Of a stretch of DNA of 64,000 bases, positions 49,478 through 56,968 are shown piece by piece. Every line of letters begins with the position of its first letter. Position 1 is the first letter of the stretch. The stretch spans positions 99,967-163,966 of the forward strand of contig JAPPGB010000083.1 of assembly GCA_028821475.1 (NCBI GenBank), written 5' to 3'. The position numbers and the translations under genes are program-made. The notes beneath the pieces were generated by a model. That model worked only from the letters and a program-made list of their open reading frames with translations, ran no database searches and was not told where the DNA came from. Origin of the DNA: Spirochaetaceae bacterium (GTDB lineage: Bacteria > Spirochaetota > Spirochaetia > SZUA-6 > Bin103).

Positions 49478-49600
49478 ATGAGCGGCGCACCGGTCACCAC
49501 ATTCACGGCCGAATCGGCTCTGTCCGTCCCGACGATTTCGCTGATCGCGGATCACATGTGGTGCGTCCTCATGGCAGAGGAGGTCTATCCGGCAGGGTAA
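49478..49600 (+). CDS. possible 40-residue peptide in a leader/small RNA unit
   Basis: An ATG-TAA frame of 41 codons beginning about 8 nt after the predicted start: MSGAPVTTFTAESALSVPTI, then SLIADHMWCVLMAEEVYPAG. No Shine-Dalgarno site fits, so it would have to be read as a nearly leaderless mRNA. The frame is not low complexity and lies exactly between promoter and terminator. The RNA also folds into small hairpins (tcctcatggcagagga and cgccgtaccggcg), so it may be a small or leader RNA instead. I do not recognise the peptide. Confidence 0.35.
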   Translation: MSGAPVTTFTAESALSVPTISLIADHMWCVLMAEEVYPAG

Positions 49601-49624
49601 CGTCGCCGTACCGGCGCAACTGTG

Positions 49625-49655
49625 AAGGCCCTGCCATTGCGCAGGGCCTTTTTCA
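49625..49655 (+). terminator. Rho-independent terminator
   Basis: A perfect 10-bp stem (aaggccctgc/gcagggcctt) with the 6-nt loop cattgc and a T run (five T from 49649 to 49653). It is the clearest terminator in the window. It ends 45 bp before the ABC-2 ATPase start, so it could either end the small upstream transcript or act as an attenuator for the exporter operon. Confidence 0.85.
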
Positions 49656-49700
49656 TTGGTGTGCGGCGGTCGGCGCGACCCTCCGATGGGAGGAGCGCCA

Positions 49701-50702
49701 ATGATCATCGAAGCACGCAATCTGCGCAAACGATTCCGTGTGCGGGCGGCACGCACCCGCACCGCCGGCGCGATGGGCGCACTGCGCGGCATGGCAGCGG
49801 CGCCCCGCTGGCGGACGGTGGCCGCGGTCGACGACATCGACCTCGACGTGGCGCGCGGCGAGGCGATCGCCTTCATCGGACCCAACGGGGCCGGCAAGTC
49901 GACCACCATCAAGCTGTTGACCGGCATCCTGCAGCGCGACACGGGCTCCGTCTCGGTGCTCGGGCTCGACCCTCAGCGCCAGCGCCGCCGGCTTGCCTAC
50001 CGCATCGGCACGGTGTTCGGCCAGAAGTCGCAGCTCTGGTTCCACCTCCCGCCGATCGACACGTTCCGCCTGCTGGCCGACATCTACGACCTCGAACGCA
50101 ATCAGGCGCGGGAACGCATCGCCTCCCTGACCGAGGTGTTCGGCATCGGCCGCCACCTGGCCACGCCGGTGCGCAAGCTGTCGCTGGGCGAGCGCATCCG
50201 CTGCGAGATAGCGGCGTCGCTGATCCACGATCCGGAGTTGCTGCTCCTGGACGAGCCCACCATCGGACTGGACGTGGTAATTCGGCAGCGCATCCGCGAC
50301 CTGATCGCCCGCGTCAACCGCGAGCGCGGCGTGACCGTTTTCCTGACCTCGCACGACACCGGCGACGTGGAACAAGTGTGCCGGCGCGCCGTCGTGATCA
50401 ACGAGGGGCGCATCGTGTGGGACGGCGCGGTCGACGAACTGAAACGTTCCGTGCTGACCGCCAAGATCGTGGACCTCAAGCTGGCCGGACCGCTCGTGCT
50501 CGACCTGCCGGAGGTCACGGTACGGCACGCGGACCGTTATACCGCCAAGCTGGAAGTCGACACCGCCCGAACCCGAGTCGAGGCGGTGGTGCGCGCCATC
50601 CTGGAACGCAACACGGTGCTGGACATCACCATCTCCGACCCACCCCTCGAACAAGTGATCACCGCCCTCTACGAGAGCCGGCACGCCGGAGGCGCTCCGT
50701 GA
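49701..50702 (+). CDS. ABC-2 exporter ATP-binding protein
   Basis: 333 residues starting MIIEARNLRKRFRV, with GGAGG upstream. Walker A is FIGPNGAGKSTTIKLL; the Q-loop reads VFGQKSQLWFHL; the signature is KLSLGERIRCEIAASLI; Walker B is LLLLDEPTIGLD; the switch His is in LTSHDTGD. The C-terminal 80 residues form the extra domain of the 'uncharacterised ABC transport' (COG4586) group. It is coupled to its permease by GTGA. The substrate is unknown. Confidence 0.92.
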   Translation: MIIEARNLRKRFRVRAARTRTAGAMGALRGMAAAPRWRTVAAVDDIDLDVARGEAIAFIGPNGAGKSTTIKLLTGILQRDTGSVSVLGLDPQRQRRRLAYRIGTVFGQKSQLWFHLPPIDTFRLLADIYDLERNQARERIASLTEVFGIGRHLATPVRKLSLGERIRCEIAASLIHDPELLLLDEPTIGLDVVIRQRIRDLIARVNRERGVTVFLTSHDTGDVEQVCRRAVVINEGRIVWDGAVDELKRSVLTAKIVDLKLAGPLVLDLPEVTVRHADRYTAKLEVDTARTRVEAVVRAILERNTVLDITISDPPLEQVITALYESRHAGGAP

Positions 50703-51514
50703 CCGCGGCGGTCTCTCACCTCGCGCCCTGGCTGCGCCGCTACGGCCGCGCCCTCACCTATGCCGGCCGCGACCAGCTCGCCTATCCGGCCGCGCTCCTG
50801 ACGCGCGGCGTGCTGCTGGTGATCTTCGTGTTCGTGTTCAACACGCTGTGGCGGGCGATCGCCGGCAGCGACGGCGAACTGCGCGGCCTCACCGTGGTGC
50901 AACTCACGTGGTACCTGGTGTTCACGGAGATGGTCGAGCTGGCGCGGCCCTCGATCATGGCGGAGATCCAGGAGCAGGTGCAGGACGGCAGCATCGCCTA
51001 CGGCCTGGTGCGGCCCTACTCCTACCCCCTGTTCGCCCTTGCCCGCGCCCTCGGGCAGGCGCTCACCAAGACGGTGCCGATCGGCCTGGCGGGCGCCGCG
51101 GTCGCACTGGCGCTGGTGGGGCCGCTGCCGGGACTGGCGGCGGCGCTGCCCGGCGGCCTGCCGCTGTTCGCCGGCGCGCTGTTGCTCAACTGCCTCTGGA
51201 TGCTGATCATCGGCCTGAGCGCGTTCTGGTTCGAGTCGGTGCTGCCGTTTCAGTGGATCCATCAGAAACTGGTGTTCATCGTCGGCGGCATGTTCTTTCC
51301 GCTCGACTTGCTGCCGCCGTGGCTGGCCGGGGTGGCGGCGCGTCTGCCGTTCGCGTTCCAGGCCTACTGGCCGGCGCGCATGCTGGTGGACCCCGCCCCC
51401 GAACTGTTCGCCGAGGCGCTGCTCGGCACCGCCGTTTACGCCGTGCTGCTCGGCGCGCTGGCGGCGGGCCTGTTCCGACTCGGCATGCGCAGGGTGCAGG
51501 CCAATGGCGGCTGA
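50699..51514 (+). CDS. ABC-2 family permease (first)
   Basis: 271 residues with six hydrophobic segments, e.g. AALLTRGVLLVIFVFVFNTLW, GLAGAAVALALVGPLPGLAAAL and FAGALLLNCLWMLIIGLSAFWF. It matches the COG4587-type ABC-2 permeases, with LVRPYSYPLFALARALGQAL in the first cytoplasmic loop. The GTG start overlaps the ATPase stop. It overlaps the second permease by 11 bp. Confidence 0.88.
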   Translation: MTAAVSHLAPWLRRYGRALTYAGRDQLAYPAALLTRGVLLVIFVFVFNTLWRAIAGSDGELRGLTVVQLTWYLVFTEMVELARPSIMAEIQEQVQDGSIAYGLVRPYSYPLFALARALGQALTKTVPIGLAGAAVALALVGPLPGLAAALPGGLPLFAGALLLNCLWMLIIGLSAFWFESVLPFQWIHQKLVFIVGGMFFPLDLLPPWLAGVAARLPFAFQAYWPARMLVDPAPELFAEALLGTAVYAVLLGALAAGLFRLGMRRVQANGG

Positions 51515-52367
51515 CCGACGCCGCAACGCTGCCGCGCCCCCGACCGGCGCGGCGCGCCGGTACCGCACGCTGCGCCTGCTCGCCCGGTACTTCCGCGTCA
51601 ACCTGGCCGCCAATACCGCCTACCCGGTGCCGTTCGCGATCCAGGTGGTCGCCATGGCCGCCAACAACGCCATGTTCCTGGCGTTCTGGGCGATCCTGTT
51701 CGAGGCGATCGACGCGCCGATTGCCGGCTACACGTTCACTGACGTGATGTTCCTGTGGGCGGTGGCGGCCGCCGGCTTCGGCCTTGGGGCCGTGGTATGC
51801 GGCAATTCCGGCCACCTGTCACGCATCATCTACCGAGGCGACCTCGACGTGTACCTGGCCCAGCCCAAGCCGGTGCTGCCCAACCTGCTGGCCTCGCGCA
51901 TGTCGGTGTCGAGCTGGGGAGACCTGCTGTACGGGCTCGGGCTGTTCGCCGTCAGCCAGCCGCTCACGGGAGCAAGCATCGGCCTGTTCCTGTTGTTCGT
52001 GCTGCTGGCCGCCGGCGTGCTGGTCGCGGTGCGGGTGCTGTACCACAGCCTGACCTTCCTGCTCGGCAACGCCGAGGACCTGGCCGGCGTCGGCTCGGAG
52101 CAGATCATCACCTTCTCCCTGTATCCCGGCACCATCTTCGACGGGCCGCTGGTGGCGGTGATTCTGCACACCCTGATCCCGGCGGCGCTGGTCGCCCACC
52201 TGCCGGCGGACCTGTTCCGCGCCGTCGTCCGCGGTACCGGGATGGACTGGGGCCTGCTCGCGATCATCGTCGCCGGCGACGCCGCCCTGATCGCCGCCGC
52301 CTGGGCACTGTTCGCCCTGGGCCTGCGCCGCTACGAATCCGGCAACCGCATCGGCGCCCGCATCTGA
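51504..52367 (+). CDS. ABC-2 family permease (second)
   Basis: 287 residues, six hydrophobic segments, COG3694-like: YFRVNLAANTAYPVPFAIQVVAMAANNAMFL, YRGDLDVYLAQPKPVLPNLL (the loop equivalent to the first permease), and ITFSLYPGTIFDG typical of the group. The basic N-terminus is cytoplasmic. With the ATPase and first permease it forms a complete exporter of unknown cargo. Confidence 0.88.
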   Translation: MAADRRRNAAAPPTGAARRYRTLRLLARYFRVNLAANTAYPVPFAIQVVAMAANNAMFLAFWAILFEAIDAPIAGYTFTDVMFLWAVAAAGFGLGAVVCGNSGHLSRIIYRGDLDVYLAQPKPVLPNLLASRMSVSSWGDLLYGLGLFAVSQPLTGASIGLFLLFVLLAAGVLVAVRVLYHSLTFLLGNAEDLAGVGSEQIITFSLYPGTIFDGPLVAVILHTLIPAALVAHLPADLFRAVVRGTGMDWGLLAIIVAGDAALIAAAWALFALGLRRYESGNRIGARI

Positions 52368-52455
52368 CGCGAGACCGGAGGCGCCGGTCTCAACCCTTGA
52401 GCGCGCCCGCGGTCAGTCGCTCACGGACTGGCGCACGACGGCCCGGCCAACCAGG

Positions 52456-53385
52456 TTACGCGGATGCAGCGGTAGGAAACTTCGGCGCCGGGTGGGCGAG
52501 CTGCGGTTCCGCTGTCAGGCGGCGGTACACGTCGCCGCACGCGGCCAGGGTCAGGCCGGCGCGGCGGGCGTGCTGCAGCAGCAGGTCGATCTGCGCGGCG
52601 CCCTGGTCCACGCGGTAGATCGACCAGGGGTGAAAGCAGGGGTCGTAGGTCAGCAGCCCGTGGTCGCGGGCGTACTCGATGCCGGGCGCGTACGCCTCGT
52701 ATACCTCGCGGCCGGTGGTAGGCAACCGCGACGGGTAGCCCCACGGCAGCGCGGGCGGCCAAGCCGTGGCCGCCGGCTGGCCGGTGAGGATGTTGTCGTG
52801 CCAGGCATGGGCGGAAATCTCCAGCAGCTCGGGAAAGCCGTCGCCGGCGAACCAGAACGGCTGCGTCAGCGGCGCCGGCGCCATGTTGTTCGGCTGCCAG
52901 CTCAGGGTGCGCACGTAGCGGTAGCCCGCCTCCCACGCCGCTTCCAGCAGCCGCGGCTCGCCCAGGAAGCCGTTGGCAAAGCCGCCCGGCGCGGTAAAGC
53001 CGATCACCTCGCGCCCGAACAGGTCCTCGATCACCCGCTTCGAGTCCACCAGCTCGCGGCGCACGGCGGCGGCATCGTCGCGGATCGCGATCATGTTGTC
53101 GTGGGTATAGCTGTGCGACTCCAACTCGAACAGCTCATGATCCAGGATCTCCCGCAGCCGCGCCCCCGCCGCCACGGCAAGCTGGGCGACGATGAAGAAC
53201 GTGGCCGGCGCCTCGTGCCGCAGGTGCACCTCGGCCACCGCCCGTACACCCTCCAGACACTCGTCCAGCCGCGCTCCCTCGTAGCTCACCATCTCCCGGT
53301 AGGTCGCCGCCGAATAGGGCCTGTCGCGGTACTCCCACCACGGGTAGATCGCCTCGGTGTCGTACCCGGCCACATAGTACGTCAT
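52456..53385 (-). CDS. polysaccharide deacetylase family protein
   Basis: 309 residues starting MTYYVAGYDTEAIYPWWEYRD. The NodB-type metal site is visible as the Asp in GYDTE and the H-x3-H in LESHSYTHDN; the third motif is FTAPGGFANGFLGEP, with HAWHDNILTG near the C-terminal His. It removes acyl groups from glycans. There is no signal peptide, so it may act inside the cell or on nucleotide sugars. The 5' end of this gene and its upstream region are copied at 55267-55322. Confidence 0.87.
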   Translation of the reverse strand: MTYYVAGYDTEAIYPWWEYRDRPYSAATYREMVSYEGARLDECLEGVRAVAEVHLRHEAPATFFIVAQLAVAAGARLREILDHELFELESHSYTHDNMIAIRDDAAAVRRELVDSKRVIEDLFGREVIGFTAPGGFANGFLGEPRLLEAAWEAGYRYVRTLSWQPNNMAPAPLTQPFWFAGDGFPELLEISAHAWHDNILTGQPAATAWPPALPWGYPSRLPTTGREVYEAYAPGIEYARDHGLLTYDPCFHPWSIYRVDQGAAQIDLLLQHARRAGLTLAACGDVYRRLTAEPQLAHPAPKFPTAASA

Positions 53386-53413
53386 GACGCCCCCGACCCT
53401 ACCGCCGCTCCGC
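53360..53413. repeat. direct repeat 1, left copy
   Basis: About 54 bp covering the first codons of the deacetylase gene and its upstream bases, including atagtacgtcatgacgcccc and ccgaccctaccgccg. A second copy with one inserted base and about four substitutions lies at 55267-55322 in the same orientation. The two copies bracket the AlbA/Schlafen gene. Confidence 0.85.
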
Positions 53414-53522
53414 CGCCCCGCGCAAGCGGAAGTCCGCAACCGCCCGCTCGCATGAGATTCCGGGCCGGCAGTAGCTCTCGAGCCAAGATTGTTCAATCTT
53501 TACCTTTTTCAACGAATAGTTG

Positions 53523-53551
53523 TTGACGAGACCACAAAGATTAGATAATTA
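53523..53551 (+). promoter_or_regulatory. candidate promoter of the AlbA/Schlafen gene
   Basis: TTGACG (53523-53528), 17 bp, then TAATTA (53546-53551) within an AT-rich stretch (53478-53560) that stands out from the GC-rich surroundings. The predicted start falls within a few bases of the ATG, and no ribosome site is seen, so the mRNA may be leaderless. Confidence 0.4.
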
Positions 53552-53559
53552 ATCACGAT

Positions 53560-55191
53560 ATGGCCCGTGTCCCGTCGCTCAGTGATTTTCCCCCAAGCCT
53601 GACCCAAGAAGCGTTCTGGGGATTGCTTGGCCAGGTCGAGCACGAACAGCTCGACTTCAAACGCGGCGTTTCGACAAGCATTCGCGAGACTATCTCCGCC
53701 ATGGCCATGACGCACGGAGGCCTGATTGTCCACGGTATCGACGACCGGCGTACCATAATCGGCTGCCCCCTCTCCCAGAATACCCAGGACCGGATTACTC
53801 GCATCGCCACCGAGTGCGGCGTTGACGTGCAAGTCCGCACCGTTGTCGTCGGACCGCACGAGTTGACGATCACCGCCGTGCCGGAGGTGCGTGGACGAAT
53901 CGTGACTACCCCGGATGGGCGGCTGTTGCGCCGGGTCGGCGGCGACTCGCAGCCGATACGAGGCGATGCCATGGCCCGCTTCGTGCGCGAGCGGGAATAC
54001 CGATCCGGCGAAGATGAACCACTCGCGCTGGTCCGAGCGGAGACGTTCAGCCTGGAAGCACTGAACCAGGCCCTGGCCGCCGACGGTCGCGGACACGTCG
54101 GACCAAGTCGGCTGACCCGCGCTCTGACGGACCTGAATGTTGCCGTCGCCGCCCCGCCACCGCTGGGAAGCAACGTGTTGCAGGCCGCGGCCATTCTGTT
54201 CGCGTCCAAGCCGCGAGACCTGATCCGCGGCGCCGCCGTGCAGCTTGTGCGCCGCGTCGGTGTCGGCCCCCAGCCCGGCACGGCCACCGCTCGCGAAGAG
54301 TGCTCGGCACCGCTGGTGGCGACAGTCGACTGCTGCCTGCAGTTCATTGCCGACCACACGCGAGGGGTAGAAGCAGTCTCGGGATCGAGGCGCGAGGTCC
54401 TGCCCGAGTATCCCCAGGCGGTGCTGCGGGAAGCGATTGTCAACGCTCTCGCTCATCGTGACTATGGTCTGAGAGGCAGCACCGTGGACATCAGCGTCTG
54501 GGACGACCGCGTCGAGGTGCACAGCCCCGGGCCGCTCCCCGGTCACATCACCCTCGAAAACATGCGCACCGAACACTACAGCCGCAATCCAAGGATCATG
54601 CGGATCTTGAAGATGGTCGGGCTCGTGGAGGAGTACGGCGAGGGAATCGAGCGCATGTACCGGGAGATGGAGTCGCGACTGCTGGAGCCGCCGGTGTTCT
54701 CTGCCAACGACAGTTCGGTTACGGTCACGCTCTACAACCGCAGCGTGATCGACGTGGAGGAACAGCTCTGGCTGCAGGCTCTCGAAGGTGTGGACCTGGC
54801 TGCAGATGAGCGCCGCCTGCTGGTTGAAGTCCGCCGTGCCGGCGGTTCCATCGCTCCGCGCCAGGTCCGTGAGGCGATGCCGGGCGCGGACACACGCGAA
54901 CTGCTTGCACGTACCCTGGCCAAGGGCCTGTTGGCACGTATTGGCAAACGCGGCGGCTCGCGCTACGCCCTCGCCAATTTCATCGTCCCGCTCGCCGGCG
55001 GCTCCGTGACCACGCACGCACAGATGCTGCTCGACGAAATCCGGCGCCGGGGCAGCCTCTCCACTCCCGAAGGCGTGAAGCTCATCGGGATCGCTCCGGG
55101 AGCTGTTCGCGCCGTGCTGAACAAGCTCGAACAAGCCGGACTGATCCGAGCCGAGGGCAGGACCCGCGCGCGACGCTACTATCTTCGCTGA
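53560..55191 (+). CDS. ATP-binding protein with Schlafen/AlbA_2 domain
   Basis: 543 residues. N-terminal AlbA_2 domain (LTQEAFWGLLGQVEHEQLDFKR, then AMAMTHGGLIVHGIDD), a middle region, then an HATPase-type domain near 280-350 (PEYPQAVLREAIVNALAHRDYGL, followed by VEVHSPGPLPGHITLENM and GLVEEYGEGIERMYREM). The C-terminus has two winged-helix segments (APRQVREAMPG and SLSTPEGVKLIGIAPGAVRAVLNKLEQAGLIR). Members of this COG2865-like group are called transcriptional regulators, but the role is mostly unknown and Schlafen domains also occur in defence proteins. It lies between two short direct repeats, which suggests insertion. Confidence 0.85.
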   Translation: MARVPSLSDFPPSLTQEAFWGLLGQVEHEQLDFKRGVSTSIRETISAMAMTHGGLIVHGIDDRRTIIGCPLSQNTQDRITRIATECGVDVQVRTVVVGPHELTITAVPEVRGRIVTTPDGRLLRRVGGDSQPIRGDAMARFVREREYRSGEDEPLALVRAETFSLEALNQALAADGRGHVGPSRLTRALTDLNVAVAAPPPLGSNVLQAAAILFASKPRDLIRGAAVQLVRRVGVGPQPGTATAREECSAPLVATVDCCLQFIADHTRGVEAVSGSRREVLPEYPQAVLREAIVNALAHRDYGLRGSTVDISVWDDRVEVHSPGPLPGHITLENMRTEHYSRNPRIMRILKMVGLVEEYGEGIERMYREMESRLLEPPVFSANDSSVTVTLYNRSVIDVEEQLWLQALEGVDLAADERRLLVEVRRAGGSIAPRQVREAMPGADTRELLARTLAKGLLARIGKRGGSRYALANFIVPLAGGSVTTHAQMLLDEIRRRGSLSTPEGVKLIGIAPGAVRAVLNKLEQAGLIRAEGRTRARRYYLR

Positions 55192-55208
55192 TGCCGGCCG
55201 AACCAGCG

Positions 55209-55254
55209 GCGGCGCTGTCGGAACAACCCTTGTCCTGGGTTCGCCGTGAACGCG
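55209..55254. repeat. direct repeat 2, left copy
   Basis: 46 bp containing gcggcgctgtcggaac and cccttgtcctgggttcgccg. It matches 56822-56867 with two substitutions, same orientation. It sits only 12 bp before the right copy of direct repeat 1, so the 55209-55322 segment is a composite of two repeated pieces. The pair brackets the abiE locus. Confidence 0.85.
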
Positions 55255-55266
55255 ATCGCCTCGTTA

Positions 55267-55322
55267 TCGTACGCGGCCACAATAGTACGTCATGACGCCC
55301 CCGACCCTACCGCCGTTCCACC
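55267..55322. repeat. direct repeat 1, right copy (deacetylase 5' fragment)
   Basis: A copy of the start region of the deacetylase gene, on the same strand, with an extra A that shifts the frame (MTYYCGRVR instead of MTYYVAGYD). It begins 75 bp after the AlbA gene. The rest of the deacetylase is not copied here. Confidence 0.85.
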
Positions 55323-55381
55323 ACGCGCCGTAAGCCGGATCCGACACACCGCGGTACTCGCCGAGCGGGGGTACCAGTGTT

Positions 55382-56021
55382 TCACCGGCGGTCGTATATT
55401 GACTCATCCTCGGTGTGTGTTTGGTCTCGACTTCGTCTCCACGGTCCTCCCTCTGTCCACGCGCCGGAGAAAACCAGGCTCCGCGCGAGTACTCGCCAAG
55501 GAGCAACAAGAAACGATTGGATGAGATCACCAACAATACCGAAGTCCTCGGGCACACCCGGAAGAGAGTTCCGGATCAGATACATCCGCCACTGCCCGGC
55601 GCGAGCAGGATCAGCGTAGAACTGCGGTGTGAGAGCGGGAGGAAGTTCAGGCGAGATCACCGTACGGCGACGAACGAACGTCGCGCTGATAGACCGCGCG
55701 ATCCGGTCACCTTTGAAGGAAAAGCAATTGGCGACAAATGGTACGGATGGCAGAACCGACACTACTCCACCGAGCGTCCCCGTACCCCGTAAAGTCAAGA
55801 TCCCGGGTGGGACGGTAGGTCGACTCTCCCCACAGAGCGAGCAGCATAGCTCCCTTTAGAACAAATTGGCTTCTATGCTTGGACTCTCCAAGACGGTGAA
55901 GGAATCGCTCGGCGGCGTATCGTTGAAGCAGGAACTGATAGTCCTCCTTCGTTGCACGGCTCCTGTTCAGAAGTCTGGTTCGGACTGACGCGGCGACATT
56001 TCTGAGTGGCCTGCGAGTCAC
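55382..56021 (-). pseudogene. AbiEii nucleotidyltransferase toxin, internally deleted and frameshifted
   Basis: The 5' part (from ATG 56021) reads as a good AbiEii N-terminus: VRTRLLNRSRATKEDYQFLLQRYAAERFL, then FVLKGAMLLALW and TRDLDFTGYG, the nucleotidyltransferase motif. After about 97 residues the frame breaks. The C-terminus then continues in another frame (IARSISATFVRRRTV, LTPQFYADPARAGQWRMYL, and the typical end GAWTEGGPWRR). Some 100 middle residues are missing. The toxin is therefore dead. The ATG overlaps the antitoxin stop by 4 bp, as in intact abiE operons. Confidence 0.8.
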
Positions 56022-56626
56022 GACACCAGTGCCGCCCGCACGTACGCACTCACGACCGACCGCGCCCGACAGGCGTCGGCCGTGCGCATGATCTGGTCGA
56101 CCGTCGCCACCCGAAGGCGCAACGCGTCGTGCAGAGCTTCAAGTGCGATGTCGAGTCCTACTTTGTTGCGATAGCGAAAGCAGTCCACGACCGTGCGGGC
56201 CGGCGACGTAACCCGAACCGGCACCCCAAGGAGTGAGTGAACGACCACGCCGTAGGTAAGCATGGCTCCAGAGAAACGCACGACACGCACGCGCGCAGGA
56301 GCGCGCACCGGCTTGCGCGCCTTGCGATCGATAGCGATCCACACTTCATGAGGCGCCTGCGTACCGATGTTGTGGAAGTGAAGGGCAGTCAGCAGGCAGA
56401 TGACGGCGTTGGGGACCGCCGCAGCCACCATGGCTTGCGTTTCTGCTTCGGTGGGCTCGACCTCGGCGAGCCGATAGAGCCCGTTCCCGAGGTTCTCGAC
56501 GGTACCCTCGGAGACCAAACCTTGCAGCCGACGGTACGAGACCCCGAGCCGCGCGATGTCCCGCGGATGGAAGAATGTGCCCAGGCCGCCTTCTTGCAGC
56601 CGCGTTGTAACCAAGGTGTCAGCCAT
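56018..56626 (-). CDS. AbiEi family antitoxin of a type IV toxin-antitoxin/abortive-infection system
   Basis: About 202 residues. Start MADTLVTTRLQEGGLGTFFHPRDIARLGVSYRRLQGLVSEGTVENLGNGLYRL gives the winged-helix N-terminal domain; the C-terminal antitoxin domain follows (EVWIAIDRKARKPVRAPARVRVVRF, LLGVPVRVTSPARTVVDCFRYRNKVGLDIALEAL). AbiEi represses its own operon and counteracts AbiEii. The frame looks intact while the toxin is broken. The ATG start agrees with the family boundary; extra upstream frame overlaps the operator. Confidence 0.88.
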   Translation of the reverse strand: MADTLVTTRLQEGGLGTFFHPRDIARLGVSYRRLQGLVSEGTVENLGNGLYRLAEVEPTEAETQAMVAAAVPNAVICLLTALHFHNIGTQAPHEVWIAIDRKARKPVRAPARVRVVRFSGAMLTYGVVVHSLLGVPVRVTSPARTVVDCFRYRNKVGLDIALEALHDALRLRVATVDQIMRTADACRARSVVSAYVRAALVS

Positions 56627-56646
56627 TCGTAGGTGATGATACCAGA

Positions 56647-56781
56647 TGTCGGCACTTACACGCAACTGCCGACACTTGGTTCCTGACCGATGCGCAGAGC
56701 AGGCTGAACATCTCACCAAGCCACTGCGGACCGCGCCGTCCTGCCAAGAAAGTGTCGGCACTCGTCACCAACGTGCCGACA
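56647..56781. promoter_or_regulatory. four TGTCGGCA half-sites: candidate AbiEi operator
   Basis: The 8-mer TGTCGGCA occurs at 56647-56654 and 56753-56760, and its reverse complement TGCCGACA at 56667-56674 and 56774-56781. The two inverted pairs have half-site starts 20 and 21 bp apart, about two DNA turns. The extended consensus is AAGTGTCGGCA. They lie directly upstream of the antitoxin start. Two inverted repeats ahead of abiEi are known to bind AbiEi cooperatively in a streptococcal system. Confidence 0.75.
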
Positions 56782-56821
56782 CTCTACCGACCCAGAGGAG
56801 CGCAGGCTCGACGAAGTGGCT

Positions 56822-56867
56822 GCGGCGCTGTCGGAACGACCCTTGTCCTGGGTTCGCCGTGAGCGCG
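56822..56867. repeat. direct repeat 2, right copy
   Basis: Same 46 bp as 55209-55254 with two substitutions (A/G at two places). On the plus strand both copies could encode ALSE(Q/R)PLSWVRRER in the same frame, so the repeat may be a fragment of a coding sequence or part of a mobile element end. It lies about 40 bp past the outermost operator half-site. Confidence 0.85.
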
Positions 56868-56968
56868 GTGGCGGATGCAGGCCACCCCTTTGCGAACCAT
56901 CTCGACGGACGCAACAGCGGACACCTTCCTTCCATACGCTGCTGCCTCGAATTGAGCACTCAGTCTGC

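Larger units (their letters stand above)
56627..56968. other. intergenic region between abiEi and the ATPase pseudogene
   Basis: Apart from the four operator half-sites and the right copy of direct repeat 2 (56822-56867), I see no gene here. The 3' part (56868-56968) is featureless. Confidence 0.6.

Noticed and set aside
49401..49655. Known riboswitch upstream of the ABC-2 genes
   Set aside because: I could not match the hairpins to a known riboswitch core, so it is reported only as an unassigned small unit.
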